From contig NZ_PKRO01000011.1 of the NCBI RefSeq assembly GCF_002855495.1, positions 18,846 through 82,845 of the forward strand: a DNA stretch of 64,000 nt. The letters run 5' to 3'. Under the pieces are notes generated by a model. That model did not search any database and was not told the origin of the DNA. It was given only the letters and a program-made list of their open reading frames with translations. Shown piece after piece: positions 37,220 through 46,738 of this stretch. The stretch's first letter is position 1. Every line of letters begins with the position of its first letter. Origin of the DNA: Porphyrobacter sp. TH134 (GTDB lineage Bacteria; Pseudomonadota; Alphaproteobacteria; Sphingomonadales; Sphingomonadaceae). A program made the position numbers and the translations under genes.

Positions 37220-39991
37220 TCAGAAGTTGAACCGCGCCCCGACAGAATAACGCGCACCGGTATCAACAATCGACAGGAACTGGTTGTCGAACTCACCGCG
37301 CGTGCGGGTCTTGGCGTTGGTGATGTTTACGCCTTCAACAAACAGCGTTGCGTAAGGCGTCAACTCATACGAAGCCGAGGCATCGAACTGGCCATAGCCG
37401 CGGAAAAAGATCGGCTGCCCGCCCGTACCGTTCGCCAGGGTCTGGATGAACTCGTCACGGTGGTTGTAGGCCAGACGCGCCTGCAAACCGCTCTTCTCGT
37501 AGAAAAGCACCGCGTTCTGGCTGTTGCCAAGACCTTCGAGCGCCAGCGTGTTTCCAGCCGCTGTGGTGGCCGAGCTGCTGTCCACGAATGTGGCGTTCGC
37601 CGTCACGCCGAACCCATCGAAGGGCGCCGGCAGCCATGTCAGGTTATGCTGGAAGCCAACCTCGACGCCGTAGACATCAATCACGCCCAGGTTGCGCGGG
37701 CGCTGCACATTGAACGGCGCAGCACCGCCGGGAAAGATGTTGTCGGCATTGGCGATGGTGAAGGGTTCAACCGCAACCGAGCTACCCACGAAGTCCTGCA
37801 CGCGCTTGTAGAAAGCGCTGACAGTGAAGTAGCCGCCCGGCTGGTAGTACCATTCACCCGTCAGGTCGAAGTTTGTCGACTTGTAGGGGTTCAGTTCAGG
37901 GTTACCGCCTGCGGCCTGCAAGTTACCCGGGCGCAGGTTTGTGAAGCTCACGCGCGGAGCAAGCAGGCTGAGATCAGGCCGCGTAACGGTTTGCGACGCT
38001 GCAAACCGGCCAATCACATCGTCCGAAAAATCGATCTTCGCGTTGAAGCTGGGCAGGAAGTTATCATACGTCGTGATGCGGGTAACCGGAACTGCCGTGG
38101 GCGAGAACACGCCGGTGTATGATGTCGTGTCATTGGCAATGACGCGAAGATCCAGCAACTCCTGCTGCGAACCACGAGAATTCACCCGCGTCCGCGTGTA
38201 GCGCACACCGAAATTGCCGCTGATCGGCAGACCACCAATTTCCGACTTGAAATCAGACTGGACGTAGCCGCCAATCACGCGTTCCTTGACCGCAAAGCTG
38301 TCGGGATAGACGATTGCGTCATAGCCGTTGTTGGCAGCAAGAAACGCGGCAAGCGATCCGACCGGACGGCCGACGGCCAGATCCTGCGCATTGGCTGCAG
38401 CCGTCGATTCAAGAAACGTGAAGTAGTCTTCGGCATTGAACTGCAGCCACTGGCGCGGAAAGTTGCCGCCGGCGTTGTTGAAAAAATTGCCGGGATTGAA
38501 AGGCTGCAACAGCCCGGCCCCTACAGGAATGGCATAGCCGCAATAGGCGCAACCGACGTTGGCTTCCGTGCGGACCAGCGTGTTGCGCTTGGTCAGATCC
38601 TGAAAATACGCGCCAACTTTGACGGCATCGATGAAACCACCCTCGGACCTGAAGGTCGCATCGAGGCGGTTTTCATATTTTTCCTCGCTGCGATCAAACC
38701 CTTCTCGCGTGGCAAAGTGCGCACGGCCAACCGACGTGTCGACAAAGCCATTGGCAGCAGTCAGATCGGGCAAGCCCGAACCGGTGTTGTTGAAGGTGAC
38801 CGCATTGTTGAACCCGATGACGGCGAAGATTTCGTTGCCGCCATTGTTCGACGTCGCCTTCGAATAGCTGCTGTCGAGAGTGACATCGATCAGATCGCTG
38901 GGCGACCATTGCAGGTTGGCGCCAAACGCGACCAGTTCCGTCGGCCGGTTAAACGTCCGGTTGATGTAGTCGGTATGGCCTGTTGCGTTCTGCGAGAAGC
39001 TGGTGACAGTGTTGTTGCCGTCCACCGTCGCGCTGGTTGCAGAACCAGGCGAGAAGAAATGGCCAACGCTATTGGCGGTGGAATCGACGGTAAACTTGTT
39101 CCACAACCCGTCGACGGTCAGCAGGACTTTATCGCTCGCCTCGAATTGGACAGTGCCGTTGACGCCAATACGCTCACGGTCCTGCGCATCGGAGATCTGA
39201 TCGTAGTTCTGCGCAAAATTGACATTCGTGAGACCGGCAAGCGGCAGATTCGTCCGGTAGTAGCCATTGGTCGCCACCGTGTTCACAAGCGCCTTGCGCC
39301 GCTGATAGCTGACCGATGCCAAAATGCCGAGACGCCCATCGGCGGAGGTGTTGCTGTAAAGCGCAAAGCCGTCACCGGCGAACTCATCAGCAAGCTGTTC
39401 GTAATTGGCCTGACCCGAAAGGATGATTTTCTGGCCATCGTAATCGAGCGGACGCGCCGTCTTGATGTTGATCGTCGCGCCGATCCCGCCGTCCTGAATG
39501 CCGGCATTGCTGCTCTTGTAGACATCGGCGCCAGAGATCAGTTCGGCAGCCAGAAGGTCGAAGCTGAAAGCCCGGCCCGCATTTTCGGTCGCGATCGAGC
39601 GGCCGTTAACAAGGACCGTGTTAAACTGGGGGCCAAATCCGCGAACGCTGATGAATTGGCCTTCGCCGCCGGAGCGGTCAACCGACACGCCCGTGATGCG
39701 CTGCAAGGATTCAGCGACGTTGGTGTCAGGAAACTTGCCGAGGTCTTCAGACGCGATCGAATCGACAATGATGTCGCTGTTGCGCTTCGTGTCGATCGCG
39801 CGGCTCAGACCGGCGCGCAGACCCGTGACAACGATTTCGTCACCCGGCGCATCGACTTCAGCCCGCGGTCCGGGGCCCTCTGGGTCGGCAGCGGTCTGCG
39901 CGGCGACCGGAAAGGCGGCAACGAAAGCGATTGCAGCGCAGCTTGCGCGCAGATTCATGACCATACGGCCGTTAGTGGTGGAATGAACCAC
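37220..39991 (-). CDS. TonB-dependent receptor (sphingomonad/Caulobacter type) for galactosides
   Basis: This 923-residue outer-membrane receptor has a signal peptide (AAIAFVAAFPVAAQ) and a TonB-box-like DEIVVTG. The plug domain has SLQRITGVSVDRSGGEGQFISVRGFGPQFNTVLVNGRSIATEN and GGIGATINIKTARPL. A 22-strand barrel follows and ends YSVGARFNF. These features match the large sugar-type receptors of Xanthomonas, Caulobacter and sphingomonads. I start it at the GTG at 39991, which has GGGGAGAG five bases before it; ATGs at residues 10 and 12 are alternatives. It is divergent from the ABC transporter operon and shares operator-like site C, so it probably imports galacto-oligosaccharides across the outer membrane. 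Confidence 0.92.
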   Translation of the reverse strand: MVHSTTNGRMVMNLRASCAAIAFVAAFPVAAQTAADPEGPGPRAEVDAPGDEIVVTGLRAGLSRAIDTKRNSDIIVDSIASEDLGKFPDTNVAESLQRITGVSVDRSGGEGQFISVRGFGPQFNTVLVNGRSIATENAGRAFSFDLLAAELISGADVYKSSNAGIQDGGIGATINIKTARPLDYDGQKIILSGQANYEQLADEFAGDGFALYSNTSADGRLGILASVSYQRRKALVNTVATNGYYRTNLPLAGLTNVNFAQNYDQISDAQDRERIGVNGTVQFEASDKVLLTVDGLWNKFTVDSTANSVGHFFSPGSATSATVDGNNTVTSFSQNATGHTDYINRTFNRPTELVAFGANLQWSPSDLIDVTLDSSYSKATSNNGGNEIFAVIGFNNAVTFNNTGSGLPDLTAANGFVDTSVGRAHFATREGFDRSEEKYENRLDATFRSEGGFIDAVKVGAYFQDLTKRNTLVRTEANVGCAYCGYAIPVGAGLLQPFNPGNFFNNAGGNFPRQWLQFNAEDYFTFLESTAAANAQDLAVGRPVGSLAAFLAANNGYDAIVYPDSFAVKERVIGGYVQSDFKSEIGGLPISGNFGVRYTRTRVNSRGSQQELLDLRVIANDTTSYTGVFSPTAVPVTRITTYDNFLPSFNAKIDFSDDVIGRFAASQTVTRPDLSLLAPRVSFTNLRPGNLQAAGGNPELNPYKSTNFDLTGEWYYQPGGYFTVSAFYKRVQDFVGSSVAVEPFTIANADNIFPGGAAPFNVQRPRNLGVIDVYGVEVGFQHNLTWLPAPFDGFGVTANATFVDSSSATTAAGNTLALEGLGNSQNAVLFYEKSGLQARLAYNHRDEFIQTLANGTGGQPIFFRGYGQFDASASYELTPYATLFVEGVNITNAKTRTRGEFDNQFLSIVDTGARYSVGARFNF

Positions 39992-40068
39992 GATGTCTCT
40001 CCCCTGATGGGTCGGCTAGTTCTGCCGACTTTCCGATTGCGAGCTCAGCTCCATGCGCCGCATCGATC

Positions 40069-40088
40069 TGGCAATTATATTATCAATC
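40069..40088. promoter_or_regulatory. Operator-like sequence C (TonB receptor / ABC transporter)
   Basis: CTGGCAATTATATTATCAAT lies in the 202-bp divergent gap between the receptor and the binding-protein gene. Read on the minus strand it aligns with sites A and B (GATAATATAATT followed by GCCAG), which suggests one regulator controls both transport systems and both enzyme sets. Confidence 0.45.
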
Positions 40089-40193
40089 TGCTACTGTCAA
40101 ATCCATGCCGACGAAACGGCGCGTATTGTGATCGGTGGGCAACGCCGACAGCATCAAAAAGTGACCGTGAAGAACGGCGCGGCGGGGAATGGG

Positions 40194-42275
40194 ATGGTAG
40201 AGGCAAGCACAGCAATGCGCACAGCAGCGGCGATGGCCGCGCTGCTGTCAGCTGCCTGTTCTGCGCCGCCGCAATCTGCCGGGGTCGCCGATCCAGAAGC
40301 AACCGCGGCGCTGATGCCGGCCGGTGCGCTGAAGCCGACATTGGCGCCCGAAGATCTGGTGTCGTTCCGCCGCTTGCCCGCGTATTCCGAACCGGTTTGG
40401 GTCACCCGTGATTTCGTGGCCAAAGGCTTGCTGCCCCCGGTTTCCAAGCGCCTGCCGCGCGAGCCGTTGGTCGTCGGCCCAGCCGCGATGCCGGACGGGA
40501 CCGGCCATTACGGCGATGCGCTGCGGCAAGTCACAGGCGGGCGCCCCGAAGGCTGGAACTACAGCGCTGGGCAGTCGCAGGGCTGGGGCGGGGTCGATAT
40601 CGGCACAATGGAATGCCTCACGCGCACGGGGCCATTGTTCCTGGTGCGGCCCGATGCTTTGCGGCCCCTGCCCAATCTGGCAAAAAGCTGGTCTTGGTCG
40701 AAAGACGGCCTGCAATTGACGATGAACCTGGTTGAAGGCGCGCGCTGGTCTGACGGACATCCGTTCACCAGCGACGATGTCATGTTCTACTGGACCGACA
40801 ACGTCCTCGATCCGCAAGTGTCGCCGCTGGGCGGCGCCGGCCCGGATACATTCGGTCAGGGTTCGAAACTCGAAGCGCTTGGCCCCTATACGATCCGGTG
40901 GACATTCCAGCGCCCCTTCCCCGAAGACGTGCTGTATCAGATGGCATACGGCAAGTTCTGCCCCGGCCCTGCCCACGTCCTGCGGCCGCAGCACCCGCGG
41001 TACAACAAGCGCAACAGCTATGCTGATTATCGCAATGCGTTCCCCGCTGCGCGGGTCAATTTCCCGGTCATGGGCGCGTGGGTGGTCAGCGAATACCGGC
41101 CTGATGACATTCTGATCCTGCGCCGCAATCCCTATTACTGGAAAGTCGATGCCGAGGGGCAACAGCTGCCCTATTTCGACGAGCTGCAATATCGCCTGCT
41201 GGGCTGGAATGACCGTGACATTCAGGTGATTGCTGGCACCAGTGATCTCGCCAACGTCGAAGTACCGGGCAACTATGTCGAAGTGTTGGAGCAAGCCGCG
41301 CGTCCGGGGGCACCGTTCCGCATCGCTTTTGGCCCGCGCGGCGCTGCTTATTCGGTGCTGCTCAATCTTTCAGGCAATGGCTGGGGTGAACCCGATGCCC
41401 GCGCACAGCGCATCAGGCAGCTGAACCGCCTACCTGAATTTCGCCAGGCAATCAGCCTCGCGATGGATCGGCGCACGCTTGCCGCAGCGCTTGCCAAAGG
41501 CCCCTTCGTGCTGCCCTATGCCGGCGGCATTCTGCCCGAAACGCCATTTTTCGATGCCGCCGCAACCCGTGTGTTCGCTCATGACGCCGCGCAGGCCCGC
41601 AGGCTTCTCGACCGGATCGGGCTCAAGGACACCGATGGCGACGGCCTTCGCAATTTTGCCGATGGCGGCAATATCGAGATCGTGCTGACCGCCAGCCCCG
41701 ACACCGCGACCGATCGCACGCTGGCCGAAGGCGTGCTCATCTTCGCACGCGAGATCGGCCTGCGCGTTATTCTGCGCTTTGTCGGCGGCACCCAGCGCGA
41801 TGCCGCCAATGCGAGCGGCCAGTTCGACTGGCTGCTGACCCGCGCCAATTCGACCGAACTGATCACAGTCGTCCAGGGCGCCGATGCGCTGGCGCCGATG
41901 GGGCCCTATAGCCACGCGTTCCACCGTGCGGGGCCAGATGGCCAGCTTGATCTGCTGCCTTACGAGACGGAAATGGTCGAAATCGTGCGCGCGTTTCAGG
42001 CTACGCGCGATCCAGCGCTGCGTCGGCGACTGATGGCGCGTTATCAGGCGCTTTCAACCGAAAATGTGAACGCGGTCGGGTTGGTGCGCTTTCCGGGCGC
42101 ACTGGTGGTCAATCGCCGGATCGGCGGGGTGTTTGGCGGGATGCCGATTTTCATGTTCAACTGGGCGGAGGATGCGATCATGCGGGAGCGGTTGTTCGTG
42201 CCGCCTGCCAAACAGGGCGGCGTGGAACTGCGCCCGCGCACACTGCCCGGCTGCTTTGATTGCAAGGCCCGATGA
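40194..42275 (+). CDS. Peptide-family (SBP family 5) ABC transporter substrate-binding lipoprotein
   Basis: This encodes 693 residues from the ATG at 40194. A lipoprotein signal ends in LLSAACS (lipidated Cys22). The family-5 solute-binding fold is shown by LAKSWSWSKDGLQLTMNLVEGARWSDGHPFTSDDVMFYW, then GPYTIRWTFQRPFPEDVLYQMAY, and VFAHDAAQARRLLDRIGLKDTDGDG. It is longer than typical OppA/DppA (about 540) and close to family members that bind oligosaccharides. Its 3' end overlaps the first permease gene by 4 bp. The location suggests galacto-oligosaccharide uptake, but peptides cannot be excluded. Confidence 0.86.
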   Translation: MVEASTAMRTAAAMAALLSAACSAPPQSAGVADPEATAALMPAGALKPTLAPEDLVSFRRLPAYSEPVWVTRDFVAKGLLPPVSKRLPREPLVVGPAAMPDGTGHYGDALRQVTGGRPEGWNYSAGQSQGWGGVDIGTMECLTRTGPLFLVRPDALRPLPNLAKSWSWSKDGLQLTMNLVEGARWSDGHPFTSDDVMFYWTDNVLDPQVSPLGGAGPDTFGQGSKLEALGPYTIRWTFQRPFPEDVLYQMAYGKFCPGPAHVLRPQHPRYNKRNSYADYRNAFPAARVNFPVMGAWVVSEYRPDDILILRRNPYYWKVDAEGQQLPYFDELQYRLLGWNDRDIQVIAGTSDLANVEVPGNYVEVLEQAARPGAPFRIAFGPRGAAYSVLLNLSGNGWGEPDARAQRIRQLNRLPEFRQAISLAMDRRTLAAALAKGPFVLPYAGGILPETPFFDAAATRVFAHDAAQARRLLDRIGLKDTDGDGLRNFADGGNIEIVLTASPDTATDRTLAEGVLIFAREIGLRVILRFVGGTQRDAANASGQFDWLLTRANSTELITVVQGADALAPMGPYSHAFHRAGPDGQLDLLPYETEMVEIVRAFQATRDPALRRRLMARYQALSTENVNAVGLVRFPGALVVNRRIGGVFGGMPIFMFNWAEDAIMRERLFVPPAKQGGVELRPRTLPGCFDCKAR

Positions 42276-43291
42276 GCCGGGCCGTCTTCCTCTTCCTGCT
42301 GCGGCGCATTCTGGAAGCGATTCCCGTGCTGCTGGCGCTCAGCCTTGTCACATTTCTGATCATCAAGTCACCGCCGGGTGATTATGCCGATGGTCTGCGC
42401 ACGATGCTGATCAACCAGGGCGGCGCGTCTGCCGCCGAGGCCGATGCACAGGCGGCGCTCTACCGCGCGCAGAACGGGCTCAACGATCCGCTGCTCGTGC
42501 AATATGGCCGCTGGCTCTGGGGTATCGTCAGCCGGTTCGATTTCGGCATGTCCATGGCCTCCAATCGCCCCGTTGCCGACATCGTCTGGGAACGGCTTCC
42601 GGCCACGATCGCCCTGGCGCTGGTGTGCCATATGCTCGCGTCGGCAATCGGTGTGGGCCTTGGCATTCTTGCCGCCACCAATGCCGGCACATGGGCAGAT
42701 CGGTTGATCAACGTGATCGCCTTCCTGGGCATGACGACACCGCGCTTTCTGTTGGCGCTCGTCATGCTTTATGTCCTCATTTTCCATTTCGACGTCACCC
42801 AGATTGGCAGCTTCCAGTCCGCCGCCTTTGCCGGCGCGCCGTGGAGCCTTGCCAAACTCGGCGATCTGCTCGGCCATGTTTGGCCCGTCATCGTGATCGC
42901 CACCTGGGGCGGGCTGGCTTACAACGTGCGCGTCATGCGCGGCAATCTGCTCGACGTGCTCGGCGCGCAGTATATCGAGACGGCGCGTGCCAAGGGACTG
43001 CCCGCGCACAGGGTCGTCCTGCGTCATGCTGTGCCCAATGCCGTCCACCCGCTGATCGCCTATCAGGGCGTCGCCCTGCCCTACATGATGACCGGAGAGA
43101 TCGAGGTGGCGATTGTGTTCGGCCTCGCCACGGTCGGCCCGGCAATTGTCGGGGCCATGGCGGTGGGCGATGTGTTCGTAGCCGCCACTTTCATGCTGGT
43201 GCTGGCGGCAACGCTGATCCTCGGCAACATTCTGGCCGACCTGGCGCTCGTGCTGGTTGATCCGCGGCTGAGGCTGGGAAGCGAGGCATGA
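42272..43291 (+). CDS. DppB/OppB-type ABC transporter permease
   Basis: This encodes 339 residues from the ATG in the ATGA overlap with the binding-protein stop. The family pattern is clear: LLRRILEAIPVLLALSLVTFLI at the N-terminus, the BPD_transp_1 domain with about six helices, and the EAA-type loop VMRGNLLDVLGAQYIETARAKGLPAHRVVLRHAVPNAVHPLI. A periplasmic segment between helices 1 and 2 is typical of OppB. It pairs with the next permease, with which it overlaps by 4 bp. Confidence 0.92.
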   Translation: MSRAVFLFLLRRILEAIPVLLALSLVTFLIIKSPPGDYADGLRTMLINQGGASAAEADAQAALYRAQNGLNDPLLVQYGRWLWGIVSRFDFGMSMASNRPVADIVWERLPATIALALVCHMLASAIGVGLGILAATNAGTWADRLINVIAFLGMTTPRFLLALVMLYVLIFHFDVTQIGSFQSAAFAGAPWSLAKLGDLLGHVWPVIVIATWGGLAYNVRVMRGNLLDVLGAQYIETARAKGLPAHRVVLRHAVPNAVHPLIAYQGVALPYMMTGEIEVAIVFGLATVGPAIVGAMAVGDVFVAATFMLVLAATLILGNILADLALVLVDPRLRLGSEA

Positions 43292-44316
43292 GCCGCCCAC
43301 AGGCCACTGCTCGTCCGCAAAACTACGCGCGGCTGGTTTGGCTGCGCTTTGCTCGCTCGCGGCTCGGGTTGGCCGGGCTCGGCTGTCTGGTGCTGCTCCT
43401 GATAATTGTGCTGTTCGGCAGGTTTCTGGCCCCGCATGATCCCGATACCCGCTTTGCGCCGTTTCAGCCGCCAAGCCATTGGACCAGCGCAGGCTTCGTC
43501 AACCCCATCGACAGCGGCAAGGTCGATCCGGTGACCTTGCAACCGATCCTGACCACAGCAGGCGCACAGCCGGTGCGGCTGGGCCTGTTTGTGCGTGGGC
43601 ATCTGGTGGCGCCGCGCGATCCCGACGGCGAGCTTCACTTGCTCGGCACCGACAGGTTCGGGCGCGATATCTTCTCGCGCGGATTGGTGGCGGCACGCAT
43701 TTCGCTGGGGCTGGCAACGATCGTCGTCACCCTGACCACCACGACTGGCCTGCTGCTTGGCGCGATTGCCGGTTACCGAGGCGGCGCGATCGACCGCTGG
43801 CTGAGCCGGCTGATCGACTTCGTGCTCGCCTTCCCGCAATTGCCGCTTTACCTCGCGCTGGGCGCGCTGATCCCGATCACGCTGGGTTCGGGCATGTTTC
43901 TTATTCTGTTGATCGGCATCATGGCCATGCTCGGCTGGGCCGGGCTGGCGCGCGAGATCCGCGGAAAGACCATGGTGCTGGCCCGGATGGACTATGTCCG
44001 TGCGGCAATCGCGCTGGGTGCGACCGACTGGCGCGTGGTTTATCGGCACATTGCGCCCAATCTGGTTTCGCACGTGCTGGTCAGCTTCACGCTGACGCTG
44101 CCCGCGATCGTCCTGCTTGAGAGCTTTCTGGGTTTTCTGGGCCTGGCGGTGAAACCCCCGCTGATTTCGTGGGGGCTGATGTTGCAGGATGCCGGCTCGT
44201 TTGCCGCTATCGGATCATACCCTTGGATTCTCAGCCCGGTGGGATTTGTGTTCATCACCGTGTTTGCTTTCAACGCTGTGGGAGATGCGCTGCGTGACGC
44301 AATCGACCCTTACTGA
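43288..44316 (+). CDS. DppC/OppC-type ABC transporter permease
   Basis: This 342-residue permease has the OppC N-terminal segment (one helix, then FLAPHDPDTRFAPFQPP). A long loop containing HLLGTDRFGRDIFSRGLVAARISLG follows, the hallmark of this group. The EAA loop is RGKTMVLARMDYVRAAIALGATDWRVVYRHIAPNL. The periplasmic loop after the first helix is longer than in peptide permeases, with an extra segment around residues 65-115. Its stop lies 20 bp inside the ATPase gene. Confidence 0.92.
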   Translation: MSRPQATARPQNYARLVWLRFARSRLGLAGLGCLVLLLIIVLFGRFLAPHDPDTRFAPFQPPSHWTSAGFVNPIDSGKVDPVTLQPILTTAGAQPVRLGLFVRGHLVAPRDPDGELHLLGTDRFGRDIFSRGLVAARISLGLATIVVTLTTTTGLLLGAIAGYRGGAIDRWLSRLIDFVLAFPQLPLYLALGALIPITLGSGMFLILLIGIMAMLGWAGLAREIRGKTMVLARMDYVRAAIALGATDWRVVYRHIAPNLVSHVLVSFTLTLPAIVLLESFLGFLGLAVKPPLISWGLMLQDAGSFAAIGSYPWILSPVGFVFITVFAFNAVGDALRDAIDPY

Positions 44317-45916
44317 TCCCGTGCTGGAAGTGGCCGGGTTGGGCATCGGTTTTGGCGCCAGGACGCTGGTGGCCGGAGCGGCGCTGACCATTGCCCGCGG
44401 CGAAACGGTGGCGCTGGTTGGCGAATCGGGATCGGGCAAATCGCTGACCGCGCGGGCCATTATGGGATTGCTCCCGCGCGGCGCAGCGCTCGCGGCGGGC
44501 TCGAGCATCCGCTTGGCCGGCACCGAACTTACGACCTTGCGCGAACCCGCGCTGCGGCGACTGCGCGGAAACCGCATGGCGATGGTGTTTCAGGAGCCGA
44601 TGAGTTCGCTCAATCCCTTGCACACGGTCGGCGCACAACTCGTCGAGGCAATCTGCATCCATCAGCCGATCAGCCGATCAGCGGCCATGACCCGAGCCGG
44701 TGAACTGCTCGAAGAAGTCGGCCTGCCCGAACCGCTGCTGAAATTGCGGCAATATCCCCACGAGCTTTCGGGCGGGCAACGCCAGCGCGTCATGATTGCG
44801 ATGGCGCTATCGAACCAGCCCGATTTGCTGATTGCCGATGAACCGACAACCGCGCTCGACGTGATCGTGCAGGCACAAATCCTTGCGCTGCTTAAGGATT
44901 TGCAGGCGCGCTATGCAATGGCCGTGCTGCTGATCACCCATGATCTGACCATAGTCCGCCGCCATGCCAGCCGGGTTCACGTCATGCAGGCAGGCCGCAT
45001 CGTCGAAGCGGGAGAAACGGCCGCGATCTTTGCAACACCGCAGCACACCTACACGCAAATGCTGCTTGCGGCCGAACCTTCCGCCGTCGCACCGCCGTTT
45101 ACCGGTTCTGGCGATCCGCTGTGCGAAGCGCGTAACCTGTGTGTCGACTTCCCTGCCCGCCGCACGGGCTGGGGCGCGAAGCCGGCGGACATTCGCGTCG
45201 TGCACGCAGCCAGTCTCGCGGTTGCGCGAGGCGAATCTGTTGGGATCGTCGGCGAATCCGGGTCGGGCAAGACCACCCTGGGCCTGGCGATGATGCGCCT
45301 GATCGCCGCCGCTTCGGGCGAAATCGCGTTCGATAGCACGCGGATCGATGGCTTTGACCGCGCCGCGATGCAGCCGTTTCGCAGGCGGATGCAGATCGTG
45401 TTGCAAGACCCTTTCGCCAGCCTCAACCCCCGCCTTTCGGTCCGTCAGATCGTCGAGGAGGGGCTGATCGTCAACGGCATCGGCAGCGGCCCGGCCGACC
45501 GGCTGAGGCGGGTTCGCGCGGCGCTTGATGATGCCGGGCTTGGCGAAGCTGCGATGGGAGATATTCTGGCACGCTTCCCGCACGAGTTTTCGGGCGGCCA
45601 GCGCCAGCGCCTGTCGATTGCCCGCGCACTGGCAGTCGAACCCGAATTTTTGCTGCTCGACGAGCCGACGTCAGCGCTCGACCTATCGGTCCAGGCGCAA
45701 ATTCTGGCACTGCTACAGCGCCTCCAGCGCGAGCGGGGCCTGTCCTATCTGTTCATTTCCCACGATCTCAAAGTTGTCCGCGCGCTGTGCCAACGGATCA
45801 TCGTCATGAAGGCAGGCGCGATTGTGGAAGAAGGCGCAGCTTCCGACATTCTGGCGCACCCGCAAACCGAATATGCCGCGCGGTTGGTCCGTGCGGCGCT
45901 TGATCTTGCCGCTTGA
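44294..45916 (+). CDS. Fused DppD-DppF-type ABC transporter ATPase
   Basis: This protein carries two complete nucleotide-binding domains in one chain of 540 residues from a GTG at 44294 (GGGAG nine bases before; an ATG at 44285 is the alternative). Domain 1 has [16 protein letters not shown] and [12 protein letters not shown]. Domain 2 has [16 protein letters not shown] and [12 protein letters not shown]. All catalytic motifs are intact in both halves. It powers the OppB/C-like permeases encoded just upstream, giving a complete one-operon importer. The C-terminal DppD/OppD peptide-transport extension is short. Confidence 0.93.
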   Translation: MTQSTLTDPVLEVAGLGIGFGARTLVAGAALTIARGETVALVGESGSGKSLTARAIMGLLPRGAALAAGSSIRLAGTELTTLREPALRRLRGNRMAMVFQEPMSSLNPLHTVGAQLVEAICIHQPISRSAAMTRAGELLEEVGLPEPLLKLRQYPHELSGGQRQRVMIAMALSNQPDLLIADEPTTALDVIVQAQILALLKDLQARYAMAVLLITHDLTIVRRHASRVHVMQAGRIVEAGETAAIFATPQHTYTQMLLAAEPSAVAPPFTGSGDPLCEARNLCVDFPARRTGWGAKPADIRVVHAASLAVARGESVGIVGESGSGKTTLGLAMMRLIAAASGEIAFDSTRIDGFDRAAMQPFRRRMQIVLQDPFASLNPRLSVRQIVEEGLIVNGIGSGPADRLRRVRAALDDAGLGEAAMGDILARFPHEFSGGQRQRLSIARALAVEPEFLLLDEPTSALDLSVQAQILALLQRLQRERGLSYLFISHDLKVVRALCQRIIVMKAGAIVEEGAASDILAHPQTEYAARLVRAALDLAA

Positions 45917-45928
45917 GGAGCATTTGGC

Positions 45929-46738
45929 ATGAACAATGGCTTTGATACCCAGGACTTTCTGTTCGATCTCAATGGTTATCTGGTCCTGCCCGGCGCGGTC
46001 GGACCGGATCTTCTGGCGCAGCTTAATGCCGCCTTCGATGCATTTCCCGCGCTTGAGGCCGGGCAATGGTGGGGCAATGTGCAGCGAATGGACAATGCCG
46101 GTGCCACGGGCACCGAACTGCACAATATCGTCGAGGCCGGCCCGCCGTTCGAAGCGCTGATCGACCATCCCGCGTGGATCGACCGTGTCCGCCGCTATTG
46201 CGGCGAGGACGGCACCTATGTGCAAGGGCTGTTCATCGATGAATGCTTCGCCTCGATCCGGCGCAGTGGCGGCTTTTTCCCGATGCATTCGGGCGGTCAA
46301 GACGGCGTGGTGCGCAACCAGTTCCGCTTCGTGAATGGCCAATTTCGCTGTGCTCAGGTCAATATCCTGATCGCGCTCACCGATATCAACCCCGGTGACG
46401 GCGGCACGCGCGTGATCCCCGGCAGCCACAAAAGCAACATCGCCCACCCCGTGTTCAACCAGCCATTCGATGCGCGCCGCGAGGCTGAGGACGAAGTCAT
46501 CGAGGGGTCGATCGAAGTCACGCTGAAAGCTGGCGACGCGCTATTGTTCGTCGATGCCATAGCCCACGGGGCCACGCGCCGGACCAATCCGGGCGATCGC
46601 CGGGTTGTCATCTATCGCTACGGCCCGGCTTGGGGCAGCACGCGGTATGGCTTCCGCTATTCCCCGGAATTGCTCGATCGGCTGACACCCGCGCAGCGCG
46701 AGATCCTCGAACCGGTCAAGCCGCGGCTCCCAGTGTGA
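45929..46738 (+). CDS. Phytanoyl-CoA dioxygenase (PhyH) family protein
   Basis: This 269-residue protein has the PhyH double-stranded beta-helix pattern: FLFDLNGYLVLPGAV at the start, IALTDINPGDGGTRVIPGSHKSN in the middle, and LKAGDALLFVDAIAHGATRRTNPGDRRVVIYRY with the distal His and the 2-oxoglutarate-binding Arg. The proximal iron motif is unusual: MHSGGQD has His120 and Asp125, not a clear HxD. The gene is 12 bp after the ABC ATPase and probably in the same operon. Oxidation or demethylation of an imported sugar or aglycone is possible, but the substrate is unknown. Its 3' end overlaps dgoK by 23 bp on the other strand. Confidence 0.78.
   Translation: MNNGFDTQDFLFDLNGYLVLPGAVGPDLLAQLNAAFDAFPALEAGQWWGNVQRMDNAGATGTELHNIVEAGPPFEALIDHPAWIDRVRRYCGEDGTYVQGLFIDECFASIRRSGGFFPMHSGGQDGVVRNQFRFVNGQFRCAQVNILIALTDINPGDGGTRVIPGSHKSNIAHPVFNQPFDARREAEDEVIEGSIEVTLKAGDALLFVDAIAHGATRRTNPGDRRVVIYRYGPAWGSTRYGFRYSPELLDRLTPAQREILEPVKPRLPV

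Noticed and set aside
38717..40411. A 564-codon open frame on the plus strand opposite the TonB receptor
   Set aside because: It lies antisense to a clear 923-residue receptor; its translation is Arg-rich with no domain, a typical shadow in GC-rich DNA.
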